Origin: Methylococcaceae bacterium UBA1147 | GTDB lineage: Bacteria > Pseudomonadota > Gammaproteobacteria > Methylococcales > UBA1147 | NCBI GenBank assembly: GCA_002311315.1 | Contig: DBZZ01000086.1 | Location: 655 to 15,874, forward strand | Reading direction: 5' to 3' | DNA length: 15,220 nucleotides | Shown: positions 1 to 6,814 of the stretch, in pieces | How the letters are laid out: every line of letters starts with the position of its first letter | Numbering within the stretch: the first letter of the stretch is position 1 | Position numbers and translations under genes: made by a program | Notes under the pieces: generated by a model | Database searches by the model: none | What the model was told of the DNA's origin: nothing | What the model saw: only the letters and a program-made list of their open reading frames with translations

Positions 1-1118
1 TTCTTTCCAGGTGTCTGCAGTTGAACCTCAAACGTCTGCTGCCGCAGCAGATCCGCATGCAGATGGAGAAGATCCTTGCTGCCGAAAATCTCCCCTGCGA
101 TGAACAGGCGCTTTTGGCGCTGGCACGCTGTGCAGACGGTAGCATGCGGGATGGTCTCAGCCTTCTCGACCAGGCCATCGTTCAGGGTTCCGGGCGGGTG
201 GAAACGGACCTGGTGCTGTCGATGCTTGGCATCGTGGCAGAATCGCCTCTTGTCGATCTGCTGACGAAGCTTGCGGATGGTGAGACCAAGGCTGTTCTGG
301 ATTGCGTGGATCGACTGGCCGATCTGACCCAGGAATTTGCGGAAGTCCTGCAGCAACTGCTTGGCCTGATTCACCAGATCGCACTGACGCAGGCGGTGCC
401 CGAAAGTATTCCACCCGAAGAGTTCACCGATGGTCTGGCAGCGCTGGTGGAACGTATTCCGGCCGTCGATCTGCAGCTCTATTACCAGATTGGCCTGCTT
501 GGAAAGCGTGACCTTGAATTGGCACCGGATTCGCGCAGCGGTTTTGAAATGACATTATTGCGCATGATTGCGTTCAGACCAGCCCAGGCTTCGACAGGAG
601 GCCCGTCGTCTCCTCGAGCAGAGGCCGAAACTGCTGCTCCAGAGTCTGGTAAGGACGCCGGGAAGCGGCCGGGGAAGGTGGTTGACGGGAAATCCATCGG
701 GGCGCAGGCGGTTGCCAGTCAAATTACGGAGACCCGGACAGACTGGCGCAATACCATTGAAGCAATGGACATCAGGGGAATGGCAAAGGAACTGGCCCGC
801 AACAGTGTGCTTCAGGGGGTTTCGGATTCCGGCTTCATCCTGGCTCTGGATCCCGGCCATGAGCAGTTGCGCAGCAAGCTTGCCGAGGAGCGCCTGGAAA
901 AGGCACTTCAGCAGCATTTCCAGCAGCCATGGAGTCTGGTGATCGAAATGGGCAACGCGGGCATGCCGACTCCTGCAGCCATCCTGGTGTCTGAAAACAA
1001 TGGTCGCCAGGCCGCAGCAGAAAAGGCCATTGAACAGGATGTCAACGTCCGTGCTTTAAAAGAGGCCTTTGAAGGTGAGGTCATTCCTGGTTCCACCGAG
1101 CCACTCGACAACCAATGA
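1..1118 (+). CDS. dnaX: DNA polymerase III subunit tau/gamma, C-terminal part (5' truncated by window edge)
   Basis: This is the clamp-loader subunit that links the replicative polymerase to the helicase and loads the sliding clamp. The frame is already open at base 3, and the first codons read LSRCLQLNLKRLLPQQI, the DnaX sequence just after the sensor region. The true start therefore lies outside the window, and the TTG at 21 is internal. The visible part holds the rest of the AAA+ region (an LLALARCADGSMRDGLSLLDQA stretch is typical), the collar domain, a Pro/Ala/Gly-rich linker at about 565-720, and a conserved C-terminal tau domain ending near 1118. That tail is the polymerase alpha/DnaB-binding part in the family, so full-length tau is encoded. 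No A AAA AAG slippery site of the E. coli type is seen, so a shorter gamma form is not predicted by that mechanism. ybaB follows after 181 bases. Confidence 0.97.
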   Translation, partial: LSRCLQLNLKRLLPQQIRMQMEKILAAENLPCDEQALLALARCADGSMRDGLSLLDQAIVQGSGRVETDLVLSMLGIVAESPLVDLLTKLADGETKAVLDCVDRLADLTQEFAEVLQQLLGLIHQIALTQAVPESIPPEEFTDGLAALVERIPAVDLQLYYQIGLLGKRDLELAPDSRSGFEMTLLRMIAFRPAQASTGGPSSPRAEAETAAPESGKDAGKRPGKVVDGKSIGAQAVASQITETRTDWRNTIEAMDIRGMAKELARNSVLQGVSDSGFILALDPGHEQLRSKLAEERLEKALQQHFQQPWSLVIEMGNAGMPTPAAILVSENNGRQAAAEKAIEQDVNVRALKEAFEGEVIPGSTEPLDNQ

Positions 1119-1299
1119 CCGGTGTGTTGGCCGGGGATCCCTTGTTGCACTTGAACCTTCTCATGAACCGGGCGGTCCGATTCGGCCTGTGCAAGCCTTG
1201 GATTCCGGCAGGCGATTTTGATGGTGGTTGTCGGTCCGGCTCGGAAATCATTCAGCAGTTTTGCAGATCAAGTTCAGTAAATTCTATCGGAGAAACACA

Positions 1300-1623
1300 A
1301 TGAAAAACCCTCTTGGAGCCATGATGCAGCAAGCGCAGAGAATGCAGGAAGAGTTTCAGAAAGCGCAGGAAGAGCTTGCCAAAATGGAAGTGAATGGCGA
1401 AGCAGGCGGGGGACTGGTTAAGGTCGTCATGACCGGAAAACGGGAAGTCCGCAAGATTGAGATCGATGACAGCCTGGTCAATGATGACCGCGATATGCTC
1501 GAAGATCTGGTCGCAGCTGCCATCAATGATGGCGTGCGAAGAGTGGACAAGATGAAGAAGGAGAAAATGGCCGGTTTGACGGCAGGTCTCCAGATGCCCG
1601 GCGGTTTCAAGATGCCGTTCTGA
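1300..1623 (+). CDS. ybaB: YbaB/EbfC family nucleoid-associated protein
   Basis: This is a small dimeric DNA-binding protein, thought in the family to bind DNA as a nucleoid-associated factor. I choose the ATG at 1300, giving 107 residues. It has GGAG at 1289-1292 with 7 bases of spacing, and it produces the standard N-terminus MKNPLGAMMQQAQRMQ. An upstream in-frame start at 1228 would add residues unlike the family. The protein opens with a long Gln/Glu-rich helix (about residues 8-32), followed by a Gly-rich beta segment (EAGGGLVKVVMTGKREV) and a C-terminal Met/Gly tail (GLQMPGGFKMPF), all typical of YbaB. It sits between dnaX and recR in the conserved order, with recR only 5 bases downstream, so the two are almost surely cotranscribed. 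Confidence 0.96.
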   Translation: MKNPLGAMMQQAQRMQEEFQKAQEELAKMEVNGEAGGGLVKVVMTGKREVRKIEIDDSLVNDDRDMLEDLVAAAINDGVRRVDKMKKEKMAGLTAGLQMPGGFKMPF

Positions 1624-1628
1624 TTCGC

Positions 1629-2225
1629 ATGAGCGGGTTCGGTCTTCTGGGACAACTCATGCAGGGACTTCGCTGCCTTCCTGGCGTCGGGCCGAAGACA
1701 GCGCAGCGCATGGCATTTCACCTGTTGCAGAGAGACAGGCCCGGCGCGATGAACCTCGCTGAGACACTGATTGAGGCGGTCCAGAGGATCGGTCATTGCA
1801 AGCATTGCCGTACTCTAACCGAAGACGAGCTTTGTTCGATTTGCAGCGATTCGACGCGCGACCAGTCAGTGCTTTGTATTGTGGAAAGCCCGGCAGATGT
1901 GATGGTCATTGACCAGGCCACCGTGTTCCGTGGTGTTTTTTTTGTCCTCCATGGGCATCTCTCACCCCTAGACGGCATCGGCCCCGAAGAACTGGGCATG
2001 CAGCAATTGCAGGGATTACTCGAATCGGGTGAACTGAACGAACTGATTCTGGCCACCAATGCGACGGTGGAAGGAGAAGCGACCGCGCTGTTTATCAGCG
2101 AAATGGCCCAGAGCCCTGGGGTCAGGGTGACCCGAATCGCACATGGTGTGCCGCTTGGCGGAGAACTGGAATACGTGGATAGTGGTACGCTGCTTCATGC
2201 GTTCAGTGGTCGGAAGGAATTCTGA
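1629..2225 (+). CDS. recR: Recombination mediator protein RecR
   Basis: RecR acts with RecF and RecO to load RecA onto SSB-coated single-stranded gaps. The 198 residues match the usual length. In order the protein shows an N-terminal helix-hairpin-helix (LPGVGPKTAQRMAFHLL, about residues 17-33), a four-cysteine zinc finger (Cys57, Cys60, Cys69, Cys72), and a Toprim domain starting at CIVESPAD (residues 83-90) with the acidic Glu86. The C-terminus, HGVPLGGELEYVDSGTL, is the characteristic RecR motif. The start ATG at 1629 lies 5 bases after the ybaB stop, which indicates translational coupling in a dnaX-ybaB-recR operon. Nothing is unusual about the sequence. Confidence 0.98.
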   Translation: MSGFGLLGQLMQGLRCLPGVGPKTAQRMAFHLLQRDRPGAMNLAETLIEAVQRIGHCKHCRTLTEDELCSICSDSTRDQSVLCIVESPADVMVIDQATVFRGVFFVLHGHLSPLDGIGPEELGMQQLQGLLESGELNELILATNATVEGEATALFISEMAQSPGVRVTRIAHGVPLGGELEYVDSGTLLHAFSGRKEF

Positions 2226-2310
2226 GACAGAGCCTGGCTTGAAAGCGGACTGATTGTTGTCATTCAGGGCCACTAACCTTAACAAACGTTATCCGAAACG
2301 GGAGCGGATT

Positions 2311-2646
2311 GTGACCGAGTGTCTATTCTGCAAGATGGTGTCGGGCGACATCGTGCCTGATGTCGTTTTCGAGAACGAAAAGGTCCTGGCGTTCAGGGAT
2401 ATCAATCCCCAGGCCCCAGTTCATGTTCTAGTGATCCCCAGGCAGCACGTCGAGACCATTGACGAACTGGACGATTCGAAGCTAGCCGGAGAGCTGTTGC
2501 TCGGGGCCTGCAGTGTTGCCCGCGAACTGGGCCTGTCAAAAGGCTATCGGGTTGCGATCAATTGCAAGGCCGAAGGTGGACAGGAAGTCTATCACGTGCA
2601 TCTTCATGTGCTTGGCGGCCGACAGATGACCTGGCCGCCCGGCTAG
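2311..2646 (+). CDS. hinT: HIT-family nucleotide phosphoramidase (HinT-like)
   Basis: This is a histidine-triad protein of the HinT/HINT1 branch, which hydrolyses AMP-linked phosphoramidates and acyl-adenylates. The GTG at 2311 is the best start: GGAG at 2301-2304 lies 6 bases upstream, and the resulting 111 residues begin MTECLFCKMVSGDI, as in the family. A start further upstream at 2254 would add a non-family tail of 19 residues. The HIT motif is complete as YHVHLHVLGG, with His95, His97 (the expected nucleophile) and His99. The N-terminal CxxC (Cys4, Cys7) is common in bacterial HinT. It lies 85 bases after recR on the same strand and may be read through from that operon. It converges with rsgA, whose stop is 30 bases away. 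I saw no clear terminator between the two. Confidence 0.94.
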   Translation: MTECLFCKMVSGDIVPDVVFENEKVLAFRDINPQAPVHVLVIPRQHVETIDELDDSKLAGELLLGACSVARELGLSKGYRVAINCKAEGGQEVYHVHLHVLGGRQMTWPPG

Positions 2647-2676
2647 AGCCTGGGAGCTTTTCAGGACCCCTCGGGT

Positions 2677-3624
2677 TCAGCCGGATTTCCCCGGCAGTTT
2701 CTCACGTAATTTCAGAAAGCGTTTGTACCGTGCGCGGTCGATGTCGCCGTTTTCGACCCCAAGCCGGACGGCGCAGCCCTTGTCCGCAAGATGCCGACAG
2801 TCGTTGAAGCGACAATGGGGCAGAAGCGGACCGAATTCCCGATAGCCCGCGGCGAGGTTGTTTTCGCTGATGTCGGCAAGCCCGAAAACAGCAACGCCGG
2901 GGCTGTCAATGAGATCCCCGCCTCCAGGCAGATGAAACAGGGTTGCCGTGGTCGTGGTATGTTTCCCGTGCAAGCTGCCCTGCGACAATTCGGCAGTGCG
3001 CTGCTGCCTGTTTGGGATCAATGCATTGGTTAACGAAGACTTTCCAACCCCGGACTGGCCAGCGAGCATACTGGTGTGTCCGCGTAACTTGCTTTCCAGC
3101 TGCTCCAGCCCTATTCTAGCGGCCGCACTGGTTCTAATGACTGTGTAGCCGATGCGCTGGTAAATCGCAAGTTCCTGCTCCAGCGAATCTAAATCCGCGG
3201 TCAGATCGACCTTGTTGAAAATAAGAAAAGCGCTGATGCCCCGGTTTTCACAGATCACCAGGTACTGATCCAGTAAAAGCAGATCACAACGCGGCTCGGT
3301 GGCGAATACGACCAGGATCTGGTCGAGGTTTGCGGCAACCGGCCGGGTTTTCTGCCTGCGGGCGGGCCTCGTCAGTATCGATTTTCTTTCGAGTATCTTG
3401 ACAACACGGCCTAGGCCACCTCCTGTTGGTTCCCACAATACGCGATCCCCGACCACGGCAATGGCCAGTTTTCTGAGCGTTTGGCACAGGATGACGTCGC
3501 CTTCGCCGGTTTCGACGGCAAGGCCTTTGCCAAGATGGCAAACAACAAGACCGTCCCGCAGTTCGGGTCGCTTGGGGTCAGTCAGGACACTGCCGACCTT
3601 CGCTTTGGTGCGTGAAGAGCTAAT
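2677..3624 (-). CDS. rsgA: Ribosome small subunit-dependent GTPase A (start codon uncertain)
   Basis: This circularly permuted GTPase checks late maturation of the 30S subunit. The permuted motif order is visible: G4 (FNKVDL), then G1/P-loop (GQSGVGKSS), then G3 (DSPG). A C-terminal zinc finger follows (CRFNDCRHLADKGCAV). The first ATG, GTG or TTG in frame is the GTG at 3456, but the family's N-terminal OB-fold clearly continues upstream in the same frame (GLVVCHLGKGLAVETGEGDV, then LCQ...KLAIAVVGDRVLW). The frame stays open back to a TGA at 3649-3651. I set the start at the ATT at 3624 (315 residues, usual family length) as the most plausible rare start, but no ribosome binding site supports it. 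A one-base indel near an out-of-frame ATG at 3635-3637 is an alternative. It lies 45 bases after the M48 peptidase stop, and the two probably share a transcript. Confidence 0.93.
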   Translation of the reverse strand: MSSSRTKAKVGSVLTDPKRPELRDGLVVCHLGKGLAVETGEGDVILCQTLRKLAIAVVGDRVLWEPTGGGLGRVVKILERKSILTRPARRQKTRPVAANLDQILVVFATEPRCDLLLLDQYLVICENRGISAFLIFNKVDLTADLDSLEQELAIYQRIGYTVIRTSAAARIGLEQLESKLRGHTSMLAGQSGVGKSSLTNALIPNRQQRTAELSQGSLHGKHTTTTATLFHLPGGGDLIDSPGVAVFGLADISENNLAAGYREFGPLLPHCRFNDCRHLADKGCAVRLGVENGDIDRARYKRFLKLREKLPGKSG

Positions 3625-3669
3625 TGCGATGCATGAGTGTGATGGCCGTCAATGAAATCCCTGAACCGA

Positions 3670-4929
3670 TCAGGCGGAGGAAACCCTGACTCCTTTCTTT
3701 GAAAGGTTGGCGATGCGAACCGAGGCAGGAGGATGGCTGTAATGAAATGCAGTGTAAAGCGGGTCGGGTGTCAGCGTTGCAGCGTTATCCCGGTATAGCT
3801 TGATCAATGCGCTGATCAATGCCGATGACTTGGCAAACATTGATGCAAAGTCGTCCGCTTCGAATTCGTGCTTACGTTTAAAATAGGCGGTAATGGGTTG
3901 CATGAACACCGTGAAGACCGGCGAAACGAGTACGAAAAGAATCAGGGCGCTGGCATCGGACGGTGTGGTTACCCCGAGGCCGCTGTAAAACCAGTTTTGC
4001 TGCGCGATCCATCCCAGTATTGCCAGGCCGATCAGGCTCATCAGGGAACTTGATACCATCATCTTGATCACGTGCCTGCGCTTGAAATGTCCGAGTTCGT
4101 GTGCCAGGACCGCCTCGACTTCTTCCGGCTCCAGTGTCTCAAGGAGTGTGTCGAAGAACACGATCCGCTTGTTGCTTCCAAAGCCGGTAAAGTAGGCGTT
4201 GCCATGACCGGAGCGGCGGGATCCGTCCATGACGAAAATTCCCTTGCTGCTGAATCCGCAGCGGTCCAGTAGGGCTTCGATTCTGGTTTTCAGTTCCTGG
4301 TTGTCGAGTAAGGTAAACTTGTTGAACAGGGGAGCGATGAAGGTCGGGTATGCCCAGGTTAGAAACAGGGAAAACGCCATGAGGATCAACCAGGCAAGCA
4401 GCCACCACAATGTTCCCACGTCAGCCATCACCCAGAGGATGACCATGATCAATGGTGTGCCGAGGGCAACGATCAGACAGAGTTCAAGTGCCTGGTCGAT
4501 CATGAATTGTTTCGGTGTCGAGCGGTTGAAACCGAATTTTTCTTCAACCGTGAATGTTTGGTAAATCGAAAGCGGTAGTTCGACCACGTGTGATATCAGG
4601 AAAATACTCATCATGAGTCCGGTCCCGCTGGCAATCGGCGACAATCCGAATTCTGCCCATACACCGGCAAACATGCTGATGCCTCCGCCCACTGTGAAAT
4701 ACATCAGGAGTGCGATGTCGAGAATACTGCTGAACTTTGTTAGTCTGTTTTTCTCGATCGTGTAGTCGGCGGCTTTCTGATGCGCGTCCAGCGTAATGGA
4801 GCCCTCGAATTCTTCCGGAACGGAATCCCGGTGGTTCAGTACGTGAGCGACCTGGCGTCGGGTAAGCCAGAACTCGACGGCGTGGGCGATGATCAAGGCA
4901 GCAACAAAGACGTAGGTAAAGGTATTCAT
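3670..4929 (-). CDS. M48-family membrane metalloprotease (Ste24/CAAX protease 1-like)
   Basis: This is an integral-membrane zinc metalloprotease of family M48A, related to eukaryotic Ste24. Bacterial substrates are not known. The 419 residues match the family. The N-terminal half has membrane segments (about residues 3-20, 65-90, 100-120, 148-195) and the family's CAAX-protease N-domain. The zinc motif HELGH is at residues 277-281, with a third-ligand Glu in HEFEAD (about residue 355). The conserved C-terminal motif DPLYTAFHYSHPP follows at about 389-401. Further membrane segments lie at about 290-345. The ATG at 4929 is the only sensible start. The gene is divergent from orn (82-base gap) and upstream of rsgA on the same strand, so it may share a transcript with rsgA. 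It is neither truncated nor frameshifted. Confidence 0.93.
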   Translation of the reverse strand: MNTFTYVFVAALIIAHAVEFWLTRRQVAHVLNHRDSVPEEFEGSITLDAHQKAADYTIEKNRLTKFSSILDIALLMYFTVGGGISMFAGVWAEFGLSPIASGTGLMMSIFLISHVVELPLSIYQTFTVEEKFGFNRSTPKQFMIDQALELCLIVALGTPLIMVILWVMADVGTLWWLLAWLILMAFSLFLTWAYPTFIAPLFNKFTLLDNQELKTRIEALLDRCGFSSKGIFVMDGSRRSGHGNAYFTGFGSNKRIVFFDTLLETLEPEEVEAVLAHELGHFKRRHVIKMMVSSSLMSLIGLAILGWIAQQNWFYSGLGVTTPSDASALILFVLVSPVFTVFMQPITAYFKRKHEFEADDFASMFAKSSALISALIKLYRDNAATLTPDPLYTAFHYSHPPASVRIANLSKKGVRVSSA

Positions 4930-4976
4930 GATTCGATGAGATGCGATTTCTGGTTAGCAGAATAAAGGTTAGCGTC

Positions 4977-4985
4977 TGATACAAT
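4977..4985 (+). promoter_or_regulatory. Extended -10 promoter for orn
   Basis: TGATACAAT matches the extended -10 pattern TGnTATAAT with one mismatch. It lies in the gap between the divergent M48 peptidase and orn genes, 26 bases before the first orn ATG. There is no good -35 box 17 bases upstream, which extended -10 promoters can tolerate. Assigned by eye only. Confidence 0.5.
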
Positions 4986-5011
4986 AACTGGCAAGCTCAA
5001 TTATAAACGGA

Positions 5012-5563
5012 ATGACGATGGCGAATGATCCTCTCAACCTAATCTGGATCGACCTTGAAATGACAGGGCTGGATACTGATAACGACTACATCATCGAGAT
5101 TGCCACCATCGTTACGAGTCCGCAACTGGAAATCCTGGCCGAGGGCCCGGTTCTGGCGATTCACCAGAATGAAGCAGTGCTTGGGCGGATGGATGAATGG
5201 AATCAGAGGCATCACTCCAGCTCAGGCTTGGTCAAGCGTGTGTGCGCAAGCCGTGTCACGGAACCCGATGCCGAGCGGCAGACACTGGAGTTTCTCCAGA
5301 AATGGATTCCGGCTAACCAATCACCCATGTGTGGAAACAGTATCTGCCAGGACCGGCGCTTTCTCTACCGGTGCATGCCGGAACTGGAAAAATACTTTCA
5401 TTACAGGAATCTTGACGTTTCGACGGTCAAGGAACTTTCAACCCGATGGGCACCGAATGTCAGTTCGGGGTTCAAAAAGAAAACGCTTCATCGGGCCCTG
5501 GACGATATTCGCGAATCGATTGAAGAACTGGCATATTTTCGCAAATATTTCTTCGTGACCTGA
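5012..5563 (+). CDS. orn: Oligoribonuclease
   Basis: This is a DEDDh-type 3'-5' exoribonuclease that degrades very short RNAs, including pGpG from c-di-GMP breakdown. All catalytic positions are present: Asp14 and Glu16 (IWIDLEMTGLD), Asp114 (GNSICQDRRF), and His160 with Asp165 (HRALDDI). At 183 residues it matches the usual length. Two in-frame ATGs compete, 5012 and 5018. The GGA at 5009-5011 is better spaced for 5018, giving MANDPLNLIWIDLEM, so the protein may be two residues shorter. It is divergent from the M48 protease-rsgA pair, echoing the orn/rsgA divergence of enteric bacteria but with the protease inserted between them. An extended -10 box precedes it at 4977-4985. Confidence 0.98.
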   Translation: MTMANDPLNLIWIDLEMTGLDTDNDYIIEIATIVTSPQLEILAEGPVLAIHQNEAVLGRMDEWNQRHHSSSGLVKRVCASRVTEPDAERQTLEFLQKWIPANQSPMCGNSICQDRRFLYRCMPELEKYFHYRNLDVSTVKELSTRWAPNVSSGFKKKTLHRALDDIRESIEELAYFRKYFFVT

Positions 5564-5654
5564 TCCGAGGTGCTCCTGCTTCAATACCGCGAGACTTCAG
5601 GCAGGACTCCAGTTTTTCGCTGGCCGGCTTTTCCCACCTCACCAGGAGCTCCAG

Positions 5655-6338
5655 TTGAACAAGATCAGAGCGATTATTTCTGCTGCAGTTGTGGCCATGG
5701 TCCTGATGACGACAGTGCTGACCGATGCTCATGCAGAGAGCTCCGCCAAGGCCGAACAACTGGTCGTTGCTGCAGAACTTACCCTGCAGCATTTCCTTGG
5801 TGACCCTGAAATGGAGAACTTGAGGGCTCTTGCAAAGAAGTCAATGGCCGTGTTCATTGCGCCCGAAGTTTGGAAGTTTGGAGTTGGTATCGGCGGCTCC
5901 ACGGGTGATGGGATCCTGCTTGTTCGGGACAAGATGTCAGGCAAGTGGTTGGGTCCTGCGTTTTACACGCTGGATTCGGGAAGTCTCGGAATTCAGTTCG
6001 GAGTCCAGGTATCCGAGGTCGCCTTTCTGGTTATGGACCAGGATAGTCTCTACTCTTTGTTTCGTTCGAGTTTCAACCTTGGCGCTGAGATGGGCATTGC
6101 TGCGGGTCCTGTTGGCAAGGGGGCCGCGGTGGCGACGGCGGATATCGTTTCCTTTTCCCGATCGAAAGGGGCCTACGGCGGTGTTTCGATCACCGGCGGC
6201 GTCTTGTCCGTGAACCTCGAGCTCAACCGTGCCTACTATGGGAAGGCGCTCGATCCAGTCGATATTCTGGTCAGGGGGCCGGCTAGGAAAAAGTCGATGA
6301 CGGTGCTGTCGCTGGTAGAAAGATTAGGCGGTCAATGA
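5655..6338 (+). CDS. Secreted SYLF-domain (YSC84-like) lipid-binding protein
   Basis: The start is a TTG at 5655 with AGGAG at 5644-5648, 6 bases upstream. The 227-residue product begins with a signal peptide (MNKIRAIIS, then a hydrophobic core) that probably ends at AHA, residues 25-27. The mature part matches the SYLF/Ysc84 family: KKSMAVFIAPEVWKFG, then GIGGSTGDGILLVRD, then a Ser/Gly-rich barrel-like region and AYGGVSITGGVLSVNLELNRAYYG. In eukaryotes SYLF domains bind phosphoinositides. Bacterial members are periplasmic or membrane-associated and poorly characterised. It follows orn by 91 bases and may be transcribed with it, though the genes have no known link. A strong terminator lies about 170 bases after the stop. 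Confidence 0.87.
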   Translation: MNKIRAIISAAVVAMVLMTTVLTDAHAESSAKAEQLVVAAELTLQHFLGDPEMENLRALAKKSMAVFIAPEVWKFGVGIGGSTGDGILLVRDKMSGKWLGPAFYTLDSGSLGIQFGVQVSEVAFLVMDQDSLYSLFRSSFNLGAEMGIAAGPVGKGAAVATADIVSFSRSKGAYGGVSITGGVLSVNLELNRAYYGKALDPVDILVRGPARKKSMTVLSLVERLGGQ

Positions 6339-6511
6339 TCGACAGGATTTCCTGCAGAATCCCTGAGCGCAAAAGGTTTCGGTGCCAGTGATCGAGCGGC
6401 ATCCTATGACACAAGCGCCCGGCTGTGCGAAAAACCGACGTGTCGCATTGCATGATTAACATCATTTTCATCGTCACCATTGAATCTGATACCCCGGATT
6501 GGGGATAAGAA

Positions 6512-6540
6512 ACGGGGCGCATTTGGCGCCCCGTTTTTTT
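6512..6540 (+). terminator. Strong intrinsic terminator
   Basis: A perfect 9-bp stem (ACGGGGCGC at 6512-6520 with GCGCCCCGT at 6526-6534) with a 5-base loop is followed by an uninterrupted T run to 6540. Flanking A and T bases at 6510-6511 and 6535-6536 can extend the stem. It should end the transcript of the SYLF gene. The 170 bases between that stop and the hairpin hold no gene I can support. Confidence 0.93.
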
Positions 6541-6814
6541 ATCCTGTAAAGCGATGGAGGATTTGGAGGGCCGGGCAACGTTAGTTGGTTTTTTGGTCGC
6601 GGGCGGCCCGACAGAGCGGCAACGGGAAAAGGGCCTTCTCAGCGGATCTGGCCATGAAGGAAGAGGGATTGGCGAATGGGGTTTGGGGACTCTGTTGCGC
6701 TAAGATGCTTTGCGTGCGGTACGGATGTGAGGCCACATCGAGGATGCTGGCGGAATAGGGCGTTGGGTATTTTGTTGATTTGTTAGTCGGATTCTTGATG
6801 ACGGCAATGGGTTT
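6541..6814. other. Intergenic region upstream of tolC
   Basis: These 274 bases follow the terminator and lead into tolC. I see no gene or tRNA. A minus-strand frame across this stretch reads into the tolC antisense and shows no family resemblance. No convincing -35/-10 pair was found by eye. The one notable item is TTTGTTGATTTGTTAGTCG at 6771-6789, which recurs with one base missing at 10630-10647 before another gene. Confidence 0.4.

Noticed and set aside
1055..1061. T TTA AAA, a correctly phased -1 slippery heptamer near the end of dnaX
   Set aside because: A -1 slip here would hit a TGA at 1070-1072, trimming only the last residues. It could not produce a gamma-like short form, and no stimulatory structure is evident.
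5564..5654. Possible terminator between orn and the SYLF gene (CCAG...CTGG followed by CTTTT)
   Set aside because: The stem is only 4 bp and the T run is short and interrupted. Read-through from orn seems more likely.
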